Below are positions 45,008-54,913 of a stretch of 63,204 nucleotides of DNA, in pieces. Each line of letters begins with the position of its first letter. Position 1 is the stretch's first letter. The DNA is from Ettlia oleoabundans (lineage: Eukaryota; Chlorophyta; Chlorophyceae; Chlamydomonadales), in assembly GCA_019693395.1 (NCBI GenBank), contig JAAMXP010000670.1:1-63204 (forward strand), read 5' to 3'. The notes beneath the pieces were generated by a model that had not been told where the DNA came from, did not search any database, and was given only the letters and a program-made list of their open reading frames with translations. The translations under genes were made by a program, and so were the position numbers.

Positions 45008-45357
45008 GTAAGCCCCCTGTGCTGGTGCTGCCCATGACAGCTTTGCCTATGCTGCAATCCACAAACAGCCTGGTCTGTGCCAAGCTGGAGTATGTTGAGC
45101 ATCTATGACTCTTGTCCATGAGCACGACCTGGAATGCGTTGCATATTGCTTGAAATCTTGTTTTTGCTCCTAGCGCCAGCAACTGTTGCCTTGTCACCCA
45201 TGACCCTCTGCAACCTTATCAATGAATGCCATGCCAAACTCCTCTTTCTCTTGATTCGCAGCTGCGTGAGGTGGAACCTGTCGACGTGCCGTTGGCAGCG
45301 ACTCTACCGCTCACCCCACTATCAAAAACTGGTGACATCTTGACTAGAAGTGAATGA
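42619..45357 (+). CDS. two-domain iota-type carbonic anhydrase-like protein (COG4337/NTF2-like), left copy, about 378 aa
   Basis: Eight exons: 42619-42744, 43003-43104, 43340-43492, 43675-43821, 44055-44297, 44537-44683, 44881-45003, 45262-45357. Residues 1-45 form a plastid-transit-like leader (Ala/Arg-rich, few acidic residues). Two NTF2-like repeats follow, each with FDLWNNTLQTGDPEKVA, LYAPDGVLLPTVSNKVR, VDYFT.FLKLKPFG and VQARYSF.YRKING.WKITE then HHSS (residues 197-200 and 327-330). The YAPDGVLLPTVSNK and HHSS signatures match the COG4337/CaMKII-AD family that includes diatom LCIP63 (iota carbonic anhydrase). That family reversibly hydrates CO2; activity here is inferred. Repeats 1 and 2 share the same exon borders. 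The C-terminal tail (LREVEPVDVP...) differs from the right copy. An alternative last donor at 45008 would give a shorter end. Confidence 0.88.
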
Positions 45358-46023
45358 CCTCCCAGAACCCTCAGCTTTTCATACATGATGCCGTGGTAGC
45401 TGCCCGGTCCAGACAACTCTAGACTATGTTGACAGACGCGTTACGAAGCAACGTGCATGGCAGTTTTTTCCCTCACCTGATCCTGGCAGTGAAAATGTAT
45501 CCGCGCGTGCCCCCCCCCGCCCTTGTATCGACATTTTCATTTCTCAGCTGTTGGGAATTGCTTCTGTTTAAGGGTTTGAATTTGGTTGCATTTGGTTGCT
45601 ACGAATTTCATTCACACTTTCATCACCTTTGCACTTATCTCACGGTTACCTTGTGGGTTCCATCACTGGCAGGGCAGGAGTATGGGAAGGCAGCTGGCTT
45701 GATCCAATCAACTAAAGGGCAAAGATTTGATGGAAGATAGCTGATTTGAGAACTGAACAAACGCCAACTGATCTAAGAGGATGTGTCACGAGCCAATCTT
45801 GCAATGGAGAGCTGTGCACAGGCAATGCCTCTACCTCATTAAATTGTTGACTAGCACGCGGCAGTGAGCACAGCGCACACAGCAGGAGCTTCAGCGTCTT
45901 GATGTGGTGATGTCATGTTGCCGTTGGCTATCAATTACCTGCATACATCATTCTCACGGTTAACTCCGACTGAGAATCTTGAGCCTGCTGGCGCGGCGGC
46001 ATTGTGCGGAACTTGCCGAAACC
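45358..46023. other. intergenic
   Basis: 3' flank of the left iota-CA-like gene and promoter side of the dehydrogenase. No gene was recognised. Confidence 0.4.
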
Positions 46024-48458
46024 ATGACGAAGGTGGTGCTGGTGAGATTCCGCTCAAGCAGGCGGATGTTGCATTCATCAGAGATGCTGTGAAGCGTGCG
46101 CAACTCATGACCCGGTTGGTATTCTGCGCCCAGGGTGCACCGGCGCTGCCTCTTCCTCACATCTGCCCTGTACGTAGATAACAGGCTGCTCCAGCGGGCT
46201 GGGCCGCGCGCTGGCATGCCGGCTGCACGCCCAGCACAGCGGCACTGGCGGGGAGCGTGCATACCGAGTGTTTGCCTCTGCGCGTAACCCAGCCTCCCTC
46301 ATGGAGCTGGAGGCAGCTGGCATGGACGTGGTTCAGTTAAATGTGACAGATCAGGTGCGTATATACACGTGAATAGGACCCTCACTATGCAGGGTAATGA
46401 TGCTGCTCCCCATCTGGCACAAGGAAGGGCCATGGCGCCGGCCTTTTCGTGCCATCCGGGTGCGTGTCAACAATAGTACAGCTGGTGGCCTCTCAAGCTG
46501 GACGTTCTTGCCTGTGCAGAAGTCTGTGGATGCCGCAGTGAAGCTCGTCATGGAGAAGGCTGGCAGGATTGATGTGCTGATCAACAACGCAGGCAGGGCG
46601 GCAGGCTGAGGGCGGGATTGGGCTTGCACTGTGGCTTCACCTTCTTGCATGGGGTTGTACGCCGCGGGCTGGGCCACTTGTTGCTTTGTTCATCAGTCCA
46701 GCCCAGCCAACCTGCATGCCCTTCCCGCTTTTGCCTATCCACAACCAGCCTCGCTCTCTGTGCCCAGGGCTGCTCCCCGATCATCATGCACTTCCTTTTA
46801 CCATTCTGCACCTGCCCACCATGCCCGTGGATGCAGGGTTGAGCCGTGTGGGGCCAGCTGTGGAGCAGCCCCTATCTGAGCTGCAGGAGGTGATGGATGC
46901 AAACTTCTACGGTGTGGTGCGTGTCACACAGGTGAGGGGCAGCGCTGCCCGGCAGCAGCGTGGCCACAGAGGACTAGGCAGCTTGATGGTGGCGGATGCC
47001 CAGGGACAGATTACGCAAGTGTGTGTGTGCGGTGATTACATGCAAAGGTACAGTGCAGTCTCCACCCTCCCTGCTGCTTGCTACCCCCACCATCAACATC
47101 AATTGCAATTCTTCACCTGTATCTGCATTTGAACTTGCTGCAGGCGGTGGCGCCTCACATGATGCGGCAGCGATCGGGCCTGATTGTCATGATTGGTTCC
47201 GTGGTTTCGATGCTGGCCACACCCTTTGGCGCAGCATACACCGGTAAGCAGAGGCCATAACGCAGTGTCTGGTGCAACATGCCTTCCTGTCAACAGGCCG
47301 GCAGATCAAATCACATCCTTCCCGTGCTGCTCTTTGTGGTTATGACTTGCCACAGGCCGAGTAATCGGGTTCCATTTGTGCGTGGCTTCCTGAGCGCCAC
47401 AGCTGCCAAATCCTTTTTCATGTGCTGTGCTTATGCCTGCAGCTTCCAAGGCAGCTCTACTGGCGCTGACGGATTCGATGCGGCTGGAGCTGGAGCCCTT
47501 TGGTGTGCGCACCACATATGTCGTCGCTGGCGCAATCAAGTGAGCCTCCTTACTGCTGGACGACAGGCTCGCCCCAACTTTAAATGCAGCAGACACATTG
47601 GTATTCGTCCATGGTGCACGTGTCTTGCAGGATGTGCCTGCAGCACTGGCATTGTGGATTGCCCCCATGTCTGCGCTACATGTGAATCCTGCCGCCCCTG
47701 CTGGAGAAGTGTGCCCCTGACCTATCCTGCCAGACCAACGTCCTGGATGCCTTGGCGTCTGTCGCTCGGGGGGTGCAGGTCGTCGATTAGCGACAACATC
47801 CTTGCTGGGTCAAATCTAGCGCGATACGAGCGCCCCGACTCTCTGTACCGCCCCTTCGCCGATAAAATCCGGTAGGTGGACGGTGAGTGGGATGGGGGTT
47901 ACAGTATCTCAGCATGGTAGCTTACAACTGTTAGTGCAGTTTGCATTACCTGCTTTGTTTCTTGGTTTCCTGCTGTTTATTGCACCTAGGTAGTGTATGT
48001 GTCAGTTTCCTAATGACACAAAAGCAGAGTTCTGAGCCATTTGTGCTTCTGCCTGCTGTGCATCAAGAAACACAGACCCCAACTCTCGTTGCTTGCAGCA
48101 TGATAAGCGTGCAACTGTAGTGCGACGTAGTGCAGTTTGCGTAAGTGGTTTGTGCTGCTGCGGCTGCTGCAGGGCCCGAGCACAAATTTCTCAGGATCCC
48201 AAGGCAGCCGTGAGCGCTGACAAGGCAGCAGACCAAATCACGGCCGTAATCAACCGGTCCATGCAGCCAGGGACAAGCAGCAGAGGGAAGAACCAGCAAC
48301 TTACGGGACAGCAGCCGCGCCCACGTGCCCCGCCTGTGTGGTTCCTGGCTGGCGGAAATGCACTGCAGTACTACCTGCTGGGCCTGGTGCAGAAGGTTTT
48401 CGGCTGGACAAACGCGCTGCTTGCCAAGCGATTTGGACTCGACAAGCCTTTGCCATAG
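46024..48458 (+). CDS. short-chain dehydrogenase/reductase (AYR1-like), about 312 aa
   Basis: Eight exons: 46024-46041, 46178-46354, 46520-46592, 46837-46931, 47144-47243, 47443-47539, 47779-47871, 48173-48458. Exon 1 encodes only MTKVVL. Classical SDR motifs in order: cofactor loop ITGCSSGLGRALA (TGxxxGxG), RVFASARNPASL, INNAG, DANFYGVVRVTQ, catalytic Ser in IGSVVSM, and YTASKAALLALTDSM (YxxxK). This is the layout of classical NADP(H)-type SDRs related to 1-acyl-dihydroxyacetone-phosphate reductase. The C-terminus is extended and has a hydrophobic segment (ALQYYLLGLVQKVFGW) that may bind membrane, ending FGLDKPLP. The substrate is not determined. Intron 3 looks GC-AG. It sits inside the inverted duplication of iota-CA-like genes. 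Confidence 0.85.
46589..46598 (+). other. GC-AG intron donor, dehydrogenase intron 3
   Basis: The exon ends ATCAACAACGCAG and the intron begins GCAGGG. This is the only way to complete NNAG and stay in phase with exon 4 (46837); no GT is present nearby. Confidence 0.6.
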
Positions 48459-48691
48459 CCACCAGGGCCCCAGTCACCTTTGCATTGTGACTCTGTATCA
48501 ATCCTTTTGTGCCATAGGCTGCTTGCTTAATTTTATGTTATCAGCTGTATTTTGACGTGCATTCCATAAGTATGAGAAAACATGGATGCGCCCATATTCG
48601 GGGATTTCTGGACACTGGGAATGGAGGGTTTGCAGTGGCAGCAGAGATGACACTGGTTGGACCACGGCAGCAGGGAAGGTCTCCATGCACT

Positions 48692-50917
48692 TCACCCCAT
48701 GTCCAAGGGCGCCCAAGCTGAGAGTGGGTATGCTGCCAGCCCCAGAATCTTGTGTAGAATGTCCCTGTCCAGGGCTGCCAGCTGCCTCCAGGCATTTTCC
48801 TGACCAGCATCCCCTGCCGTAGCATCAGAGGCACGCTGTGCTTCATCTTTTCCGCTGGTTGCCCGCCCCCGCTGAACCGCCATTATCAGGGTGAGTGCCG
48901 CTGCCTTGAAGGCTGGGGGGAAGCGGGTGTGCTCAGAGGTGCTCCAAGCTGAGTGCTCCGCTGCCAGCCATAGCCACCTGAAACAGAGCAGGCACGCGCG
49001 CACGATAATGGTGATCATGAGGCGGCACATGGGTGCGTGCCTGGGCACAGCAAACACATTTGTTACCAGCCAGAGCTCCAAATGGCAAACCCTTAAGAGG
49101 ACTCCCAATGAAAGGACATACTGCATTGTTATGCAGCCTTCATCGCTACCTGCATGCTGCACGCCTAATGGCCCCGCTTGGCCAAATTACTTATTTCTTA
49201 TCTGCAATGTGAGCTAAAATCACCTGTTCCGACCCTCCACCTCCAAGCCTGAATCCACCTCAGCAGGATCAAAATGTTGCAGCATTGTGGGCGGGTTGGC
49301 GCCAATCCGCACCCGCGCGTTCTCACACGGTGGGGCGGTAGCCACGGGAACCCAGCAGCTCAACCAGTGGCAACAGCTTGGCATCCCAGCACATCAACAA
49401 CTGCATTCCGAAGGTGTGCAGAAATGATATGTGATGGCAAACCCTCGCAGTTTTGTAGGACGAGCCACAGCACAGGGCCAGGGGTTGTTAGCACTAAATA
49501 AGTTTGCAAGCAGGTGGACGTGGCTCCCCGAATGTTTGGGCAAATGTTCCAGGATATCTCAACTGCCCACAACGTGCTACAAACGCATTGTCGGGTGTTG
49601 CTGATACACAGGCTCCACAAATTCACCTGCATATCATCAGCCATTACTAGCGGAGACAGCAGCCAGCAACAGAAAGGTGACCTATCAAGCGCTTCTAGAG
49701 CAAACTGCAGCAGTAGCATCTGCGCACCATTTCAGCCAAGTTTTCAGCGCTGTGAAGATGGGGCAGGTGTAAGAAGCACCGGGCAGTGCCACCACGCCTC
49801 CCCGTGCCAGCGCAGCACCAGTGATGGGGACTTCAGGTCGGCTTGCTGCAAGCAAAGCATGCAGTGTGTCAAGGCTGCCGCTGATAACAGCTGCACACAG
49901 CGCTGGGGTCGTGACTGGCTGCCCTGCCTTCAGCAGCAGCTGCACTGCTGGGGCCCTGCCGTGCTGCGCGGCCTGCAAGAGTAGCTCAGGCGCCAGCGGG
50001 GCAAACTCCTGACCCAGCAGACCCTGGGCAGCCTCGGTCCCGCGAGGTGGTGGAGGCAACTGTTGCCGCACGCTGGCTGGCAGCATGCCCAGCGTTACCG
50101 CGCCATGCACCGCCAGTGGCAGCACGTTTGTGCTACCCTTCTTCGCCGCTGCTGTGAGCGCTGCGTCGGCAAACTCAAAATTCAACAGGCCGCCACCTAT
50201 GTCCACCAATTACTCGGCGTAAAACTGGAGGCAGTCAGCGGCATCTGCCAGCCCCATGCTGCGGAACAGGCTGCGAGCAGCGCTAGGGGACACGCCTCCC
50301 ATCGTGAAGGGCCAGGGCTCCGCCTCAAATTGAAAGCGGTCCTGCAGTGCCCCCAGCAGCAGGCGCCCTGCAGAGCCATCCCCGACGCTGCAGCATGGCT
50401 CCAGCACTTCGCGCAGCCGCAGGCGCGCGTGGGGTCAGCATCCAGCAGCAGGCAGATCATGTTTGCTGCATCGGCAGCTGAGCTGCAGTTGCTGCAGTTG
50501 GCTGCCGCCAGTTTTAGTGGTTGGTACCAGCGGCTGCCAGCATGCACACTTGCCCCTGCTTTCAGCAGCGCCTCTACCACCTCCACATGTCCTACCGTGT
50601 CAGCGATCAACAATGCGGAGCCATTGTGGGCGGTGGCATCGCGCTGGACCTGCATCGTGCGACGCACAAACTTGCTGAGCGCTGCCGGGGCGGCACCATA
50701 ATGCGTGCAGGCCTCTGCGCAGGAGATGGGAGCCCCTGCCTCCAGTAGAACAGGCACCACTTCGTACCAGCCTGACAGCGCGGCGGCGTGGTAGGGCGAC
50801 ATGGGCTCTGTGAAGTCCAGGCCTGACATCCTGGCAGCGCTGGAGCAGGAGATGCACACGCTCCTCGTCCCGCTGCAGGATACCTCCCACAAGCTCGGTT
50901 TGAAACTCTGCCTGCAT
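48692..50917 (-). pseudogene. ankyrin-repeat gene with frameshifts and an in-frame stop
   Basis: Starts at 50917 with MQAEFQTELVGGILQRDEER, then VHLLLQR. Near 50830 coding potential jumps to another frame (MSPYHAAALSGWYEVVPVLL; HVEVVEALLKAGASVHAG; ankyrin-like). Near 50430 it jumps again (REVLEPCCSVGDGSAGRLLL). In that frame a TAA stops it at about 50207, although similarity continues in frame (ELLLQAAQHGRAPAVQLLLK, ALCAAVISGSLDTLHALLAA). Further pieces are found near 49260-49400 (ENARVRIGANPPTMLQHFDP) and 48692-48990 (FKAAALTLIMAVQRGR, LDRDILHKILGLAAYPLSAW). The pieces stay collinear, so this is one decayed gene, or an assembly with indel errors. Small introns cannot explain all breaks. Confidence 0.6.
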
Positions 50918-51450
50918 GGTATTACTGCCTGCAACGCAAGGAGAAACTGACAGGCACGCATGCAACCTGGCTTTGAAGCTCAGGCATCAGGCAGGGGCAG
51001 CAGACCCGACCAACAGACCAGGGCCTGTCACACCCAGGCAGGGGCGCAGGCTCAAGGCACAAGCGGTGAATGCAGTGACTCGAGTGGTTCAGAGGCGGCC
51101 AGGCTGGGCGGGGTGACGTGCATGCGTGCTATACTCGTACCTGATCAATCTGAAGAAAAACAGCACACTAGAGCCAAATCAAAGGCAGCATTTTGAGACG
51201 CCAAGTTTGGAACCCACAACGGTCGTAAAAGCCGCCAAGGTTTATTGTCAGCGGGGAGATATACGACGATCTGGTCGCTGCCATGAAGGGTTTCGGCCAA
51301 CCAGTGGGTGTACCTTCACGAGTACTGCAGCGGGGCCTGCAAGGCAACCGCGCTTGCGTCCGTCCACAGTCAACCCCCTTTTCCCCCGCAACAGGATCGC
51401 CGCTGCGCAACACCGCGGCGGGCACGGTCTCCCGCTCCACAGATCTACAA
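50918..51450. other. divergent intergenic region
   Basis: Between the broken ankyrin gene (-) and the small secreted-protein gene (+). No other gene was recognised. Confidence 0.4.
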
Positions 51451-52562
51451 ATGAAGGCAGCACATCTAGCGGCGGCTGTTTTCCTGGCTCTGCTGAGCAG
51501 CCAAGCCCTGGCAAAACCCGCAGCAAAGCCCCGTCCGAAACGCGGGATATGCAAACCAATATACGAGATGCAGTTCAAAGTGAAGGCCAACAACCACTTT
51601 AATGACAAGCATGCTCGCGTCATTTTTGACCGAGTGCGGCAAGATGTCACCCGTGAGATGCGAAAGCAGCGCACGTTCAGGCAGTGCACACCAGGAGCCG
51701 TCAAGCTGTTGAGGGGCTGCTTCCACGTGAGTATAGCCTACCAGTTCCGATCCACAGACCTTATGCCCTGAAGGTGGTGGCAGCACAGGGTCTAGGCAGC
51801 GACAACATCATGCTTGCACTGTGTGCTATGGCAAGAAAACCGTTGAATTCGTGCAGTTGTAGCCATAGTTGACAAAAACTTGCACTGAGATTGGATGATG
51901 GGTATTTCTGGCCGATGGCGCGGGTGGGGGTGGGGGTGGGAGGTGACGGACGCATTGCTATGCTTACCACTTGCAACCTGCTCAAATATGACATGCATCG
52001 TTGTCGGCCCCCCTCTCTATCTTGCCTGCAGGCCTTGCGCAAGGTTGACGGCAAAGTGATGGTCGGAGTATACCGTGAGTTACTGCGCCTGTTGCTGCAT
52101 GTATTAGCTGCAACATTGCCCGGGGTGCTCAGCACATTGTCCAACAGACAGCCCAGACCCTTCTTTCTTAGAAAGCCCTCCATATACCGCTCCTCATCGT
52201 TGCATTTGCTGCTGCAGAGTTCGCTTTCAAGATGCAGTACAAGTGCAAGGTGCGTCTTGGCTGTTGGGGCAGTCTGTCAGTGCCTGCCAGGTGCCGGCAT
52301 AGCAGCAGGGCAGGCAGGGCACTAGCTGCTGTTCGAGCTGCACGCTGATTGTCACCGGGTATTTTAGCTTGTTTGGATAGTCTTATAGTCACTGCTCAGC
52401 GGTGCCTGCAGCCGTGCTGAGGCATCAGCTCCATACTGCTGCCTGATGCAGGGCTCCCCTGACAAGTTGGTCCGAGTTGTGAGCAACGCCATCACCAGTC
52501 GCAAGGGGCGGGTGCTGCGCGGCAAGGCCGCCATTAATCTTATACCAAAAGGGCGCTTCTAA
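51451..52562 (+). CDS. small secreted basic Cys-containing protein, about 153 aa
   Basis: Four exons: 51451-51726, 52032-52074, 52218-52249, 52452-52562; phase closes. The N-terminus MKAAHLAAAVFLALLSSQAL-A is a textbook signal peptide. The chosen ATG sits right before it, although the frame is open upstream. The mature part is very basic (KPAAKPRPKRG; GSPDKLVRVVSNAITSRKGR) with four Cys (GICKP, FRQCTP, RGCFH, YKCKG) that could form two disulfides. No transmembrane segment after the signal peptide. I do not recognise the family. Secretion or vacuolar delivery is inferred from the signal peptide alone. Confidence 0.65.
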
Positions 52563-53111
52563 GTCGATGATACACGATTCTTGACAGCAGCATGTGAGAG
52601 CATCGAGTGCACATCTCAAGTCTGATTTGATGTCCGTCAAGCCGCCAACCTTACCCGCATATAGGGGGGAACCCCTTCCCAACGTAACTCATTCATCCGA
52701 GTGCATCGACTCGTAAACCTGTAACACTCCCAAATCCTTCATCTTTTCAGTTGGTTTCGCATGAATTCATTTGCCTAGAATGCATTAGGCGCAGTGTTCA
52801 TGGCGGTGGCAGCAGCGGCCAGAGGCAGGCACAAGGTAGGGGCTCAATTGGGCACTGCAGGCTTAAAGTATGCCATTACTCGCTAAGCTAGCGGTAAGGC
52901 GTCGAACAAGGTGACGGGCTGTCGAAAAGCGTGAAAGAACCCTCCACAGCACCCCTGGCTCGCATGCATTGGGCAACTGGAAAGTCGTCGCCAGGTGCTA
53001 AGAGGCCGCTGTTTCGCGCCCATTATTACTTACTTCTGCCCTCCGGAAAACATCGCATTTTTGCACCGCGACATCGCAGCTAAGCAAGCGGCCCGGCTTG
53101 GATAGAGCAGC
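52563..53111. other. intergenic between + strand genes
   Basis: Nothing recognised beyond presumed 3' and 5' flanking sequence. Confidence 0.4.
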
Positions 53112-54430
53112 ATGGCCGACTCCCCGGCCCCTAAGAAGGCCGCCAAAAAGGCAAGCAGCAAGCAGCAGGTACCAGAGGAGCCGCCGCCGCCTTTCAAGCC
53201 TGCAAAGCTGGGACATTATGACCGGCAGGTTGTGGACTACGTGCGAACGGCTACAGCCAAGAACATTTGGTACTATAGGTGAGTAGTAAAGGAAAAGCTT
53301 ACCCGAATGGCCTGGCGGGACTGCGGCAGGAGGGGTGGAGGTGCTGACAGTCTGGCAGTCGTCGCCATTGGGTGGGGCAGACTGGTTTGGCCATTCCTGG
53401 CCAGCTGAGAGCCCAATCCAGCAGTGAAGACCGTTTTGTCGAAGTCAGGGGGACTAATGCCTGGCAGGGGGTTTGAAATTGCATAGTTGAGTCCTGACAG
53501 CATTGGGTGGTGTCTGTTCCCACGGTACCATGTGCTTCCAAACCCACCCACCCTCTTTTCCTGTGCAGGGACCGAATGAGCACGCCGCGCGGCCCTTGCA
53601 GCTTGCCAGTGCTTCGTGAAGCATGGACACAAGGAGTAATTGATGAGAACACGCTAGTATGGGGTCAGGTGTGGCATCACTGCTGTGCCGAATCGGCCAC
53701 CTATCCCCTGCACATTCGGCAATGCGGGAGCCGAGGTTGTGGGGTTGCTTTGCTGAACGGTCGCATAGGTTGTTGGCAGTCAGCCGTTGATCCACCAGCC
53801 AGCCATTGAAGTGGACGCCTCAGTTCGGAATTGCTGTGCTGCGCACACCAACGCTGGGCGCCCATCCACCTAGCAACCCATCCGCCTGCCTGCCTGCCTT
53901 CCTGCACTGTGGCTGCACTGTGGCTGCAGGGCCTGGCGGACTGGCTGCCCATCAGGAACGTGCGCACCTTGGTGCCACAGATACGGACAGTGGAGGGTGA
54001 GTTGGTAGCATGCTGTGCGGGGCCCGGCAAGAAAAGGGGGCCGCACTGTCGATTGATGACCAGCAGCCGGGTTGAGCGGCTGTGAATTTCTTGTGCTCCA
54101 CAATGGCATGCTGCTATCTTTGGCTGTTCCTACATCCTGGGTTTGCTTTTTGTCCACCGCATTGCAGTGCAAATAGCTACATGGGTGAAGAAGCAGTTTG
54201 CGCTGAAGCCGGCCCTGAGCCGTGCAAGGTTAGTAGCAATTGCAACCTCTGTGGCCTGCTGATCCCCCGGCTGCTGCCAGAAGCAAGAACTTGCAACACT
54301 CACCCCCAGTTTTTCTCTCATTCTCTGCGGCTGCGGTTATTTAAATCCACATGCAGTATTCTTTGCTTGCAGGAAGGAACGTGCGGAGCAGCGAGGAGAG
54401 CTCAACAGCCAGGTTGACACAATGTATTGA
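53112..54430 (+). CDS. GYF_2 (DUF4339)-like domain protein, about 150 aa
   Basis: Five exons: 53112-53278, 53569-53668, 53930-53996, 54168-54228, 54373-54430; phase closes. A Lys/Ala-rich start (MADSPAPKKAAKKASSK) leads into a GYF_2-like domain: IWYYRDRMSTPRGPCSLPVL, then REAWTQGVIDENTLVWGQGL and ADWLPIRNVRTL. This keeps the family's W-Y-Y, G-P-x-S, T-x-V-W and W-x-P landmarks; GYF domains usually bind proline-rich peptides. A basic helical tail follows (WVKKQFALKPALSRARKERA). Function unknown. A TGTAA signal occurs at 54568, about 140 bases after the stop codon. Confidence 0.75.
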
Positions 54431-54913
54431 GGGCAGACAATCAGGAGTTCCCTTCTAGGCAAGCACCGCCAGCACCACTAACCAGAACAGTTCTCTGTAG
54501 TTCATTTCTTCTCATGTCTTGCTTTCCTTTTGCCCCCCAGCACCTCTTTCTACCCTTCTTGTCAACTGTAATATCATACCTACGATAACCTCGCAATTGG
54601 ATGTGTTTAAATTCCAGTTACAAAGAAGTACGTTTTGGTCGGGTGGTGGTTGGAAGGGGATTAGGTTTTGGTGTTATATTTCTCGTACAAAACGAAATTG
54701 AGCAACAGAAATGGGAAAGTTGGAGCACTTGTGAGCATCAAAACACAGCAGTTTGGGGAGAAAGGAACGCAATAATCTGAAGCAGCTGCATATCATCTCA
54801 ACAGCTCTACACAAAAAGATAGCCGGGTGCCTCCAGGAGGGTAACGCTGCCGAGGGCGCATCAGAGGCACAGCGAAAAATGGGGCTGCAACATTAGCACT
54901 GTGCGCTACACTC
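54431..54913. other. convergent intergenic region
   Basis: 3' flanks of the GYF_2 gene (+) and right iota-CA-like gene (-). TGTAA signals at 54568 (+) and, as ttaca, at 54618-54622 (-). Confidence 0.45.

Noticed and set aside
45004..45269. Alternative last splice (donor 45008) of the left iota-CA-like gene, ending VAA
   Set aside because: Kept as an alternative only: the donor at 45004 aligns with that of the right copy and keeps phase 0 into a homologous last exon.
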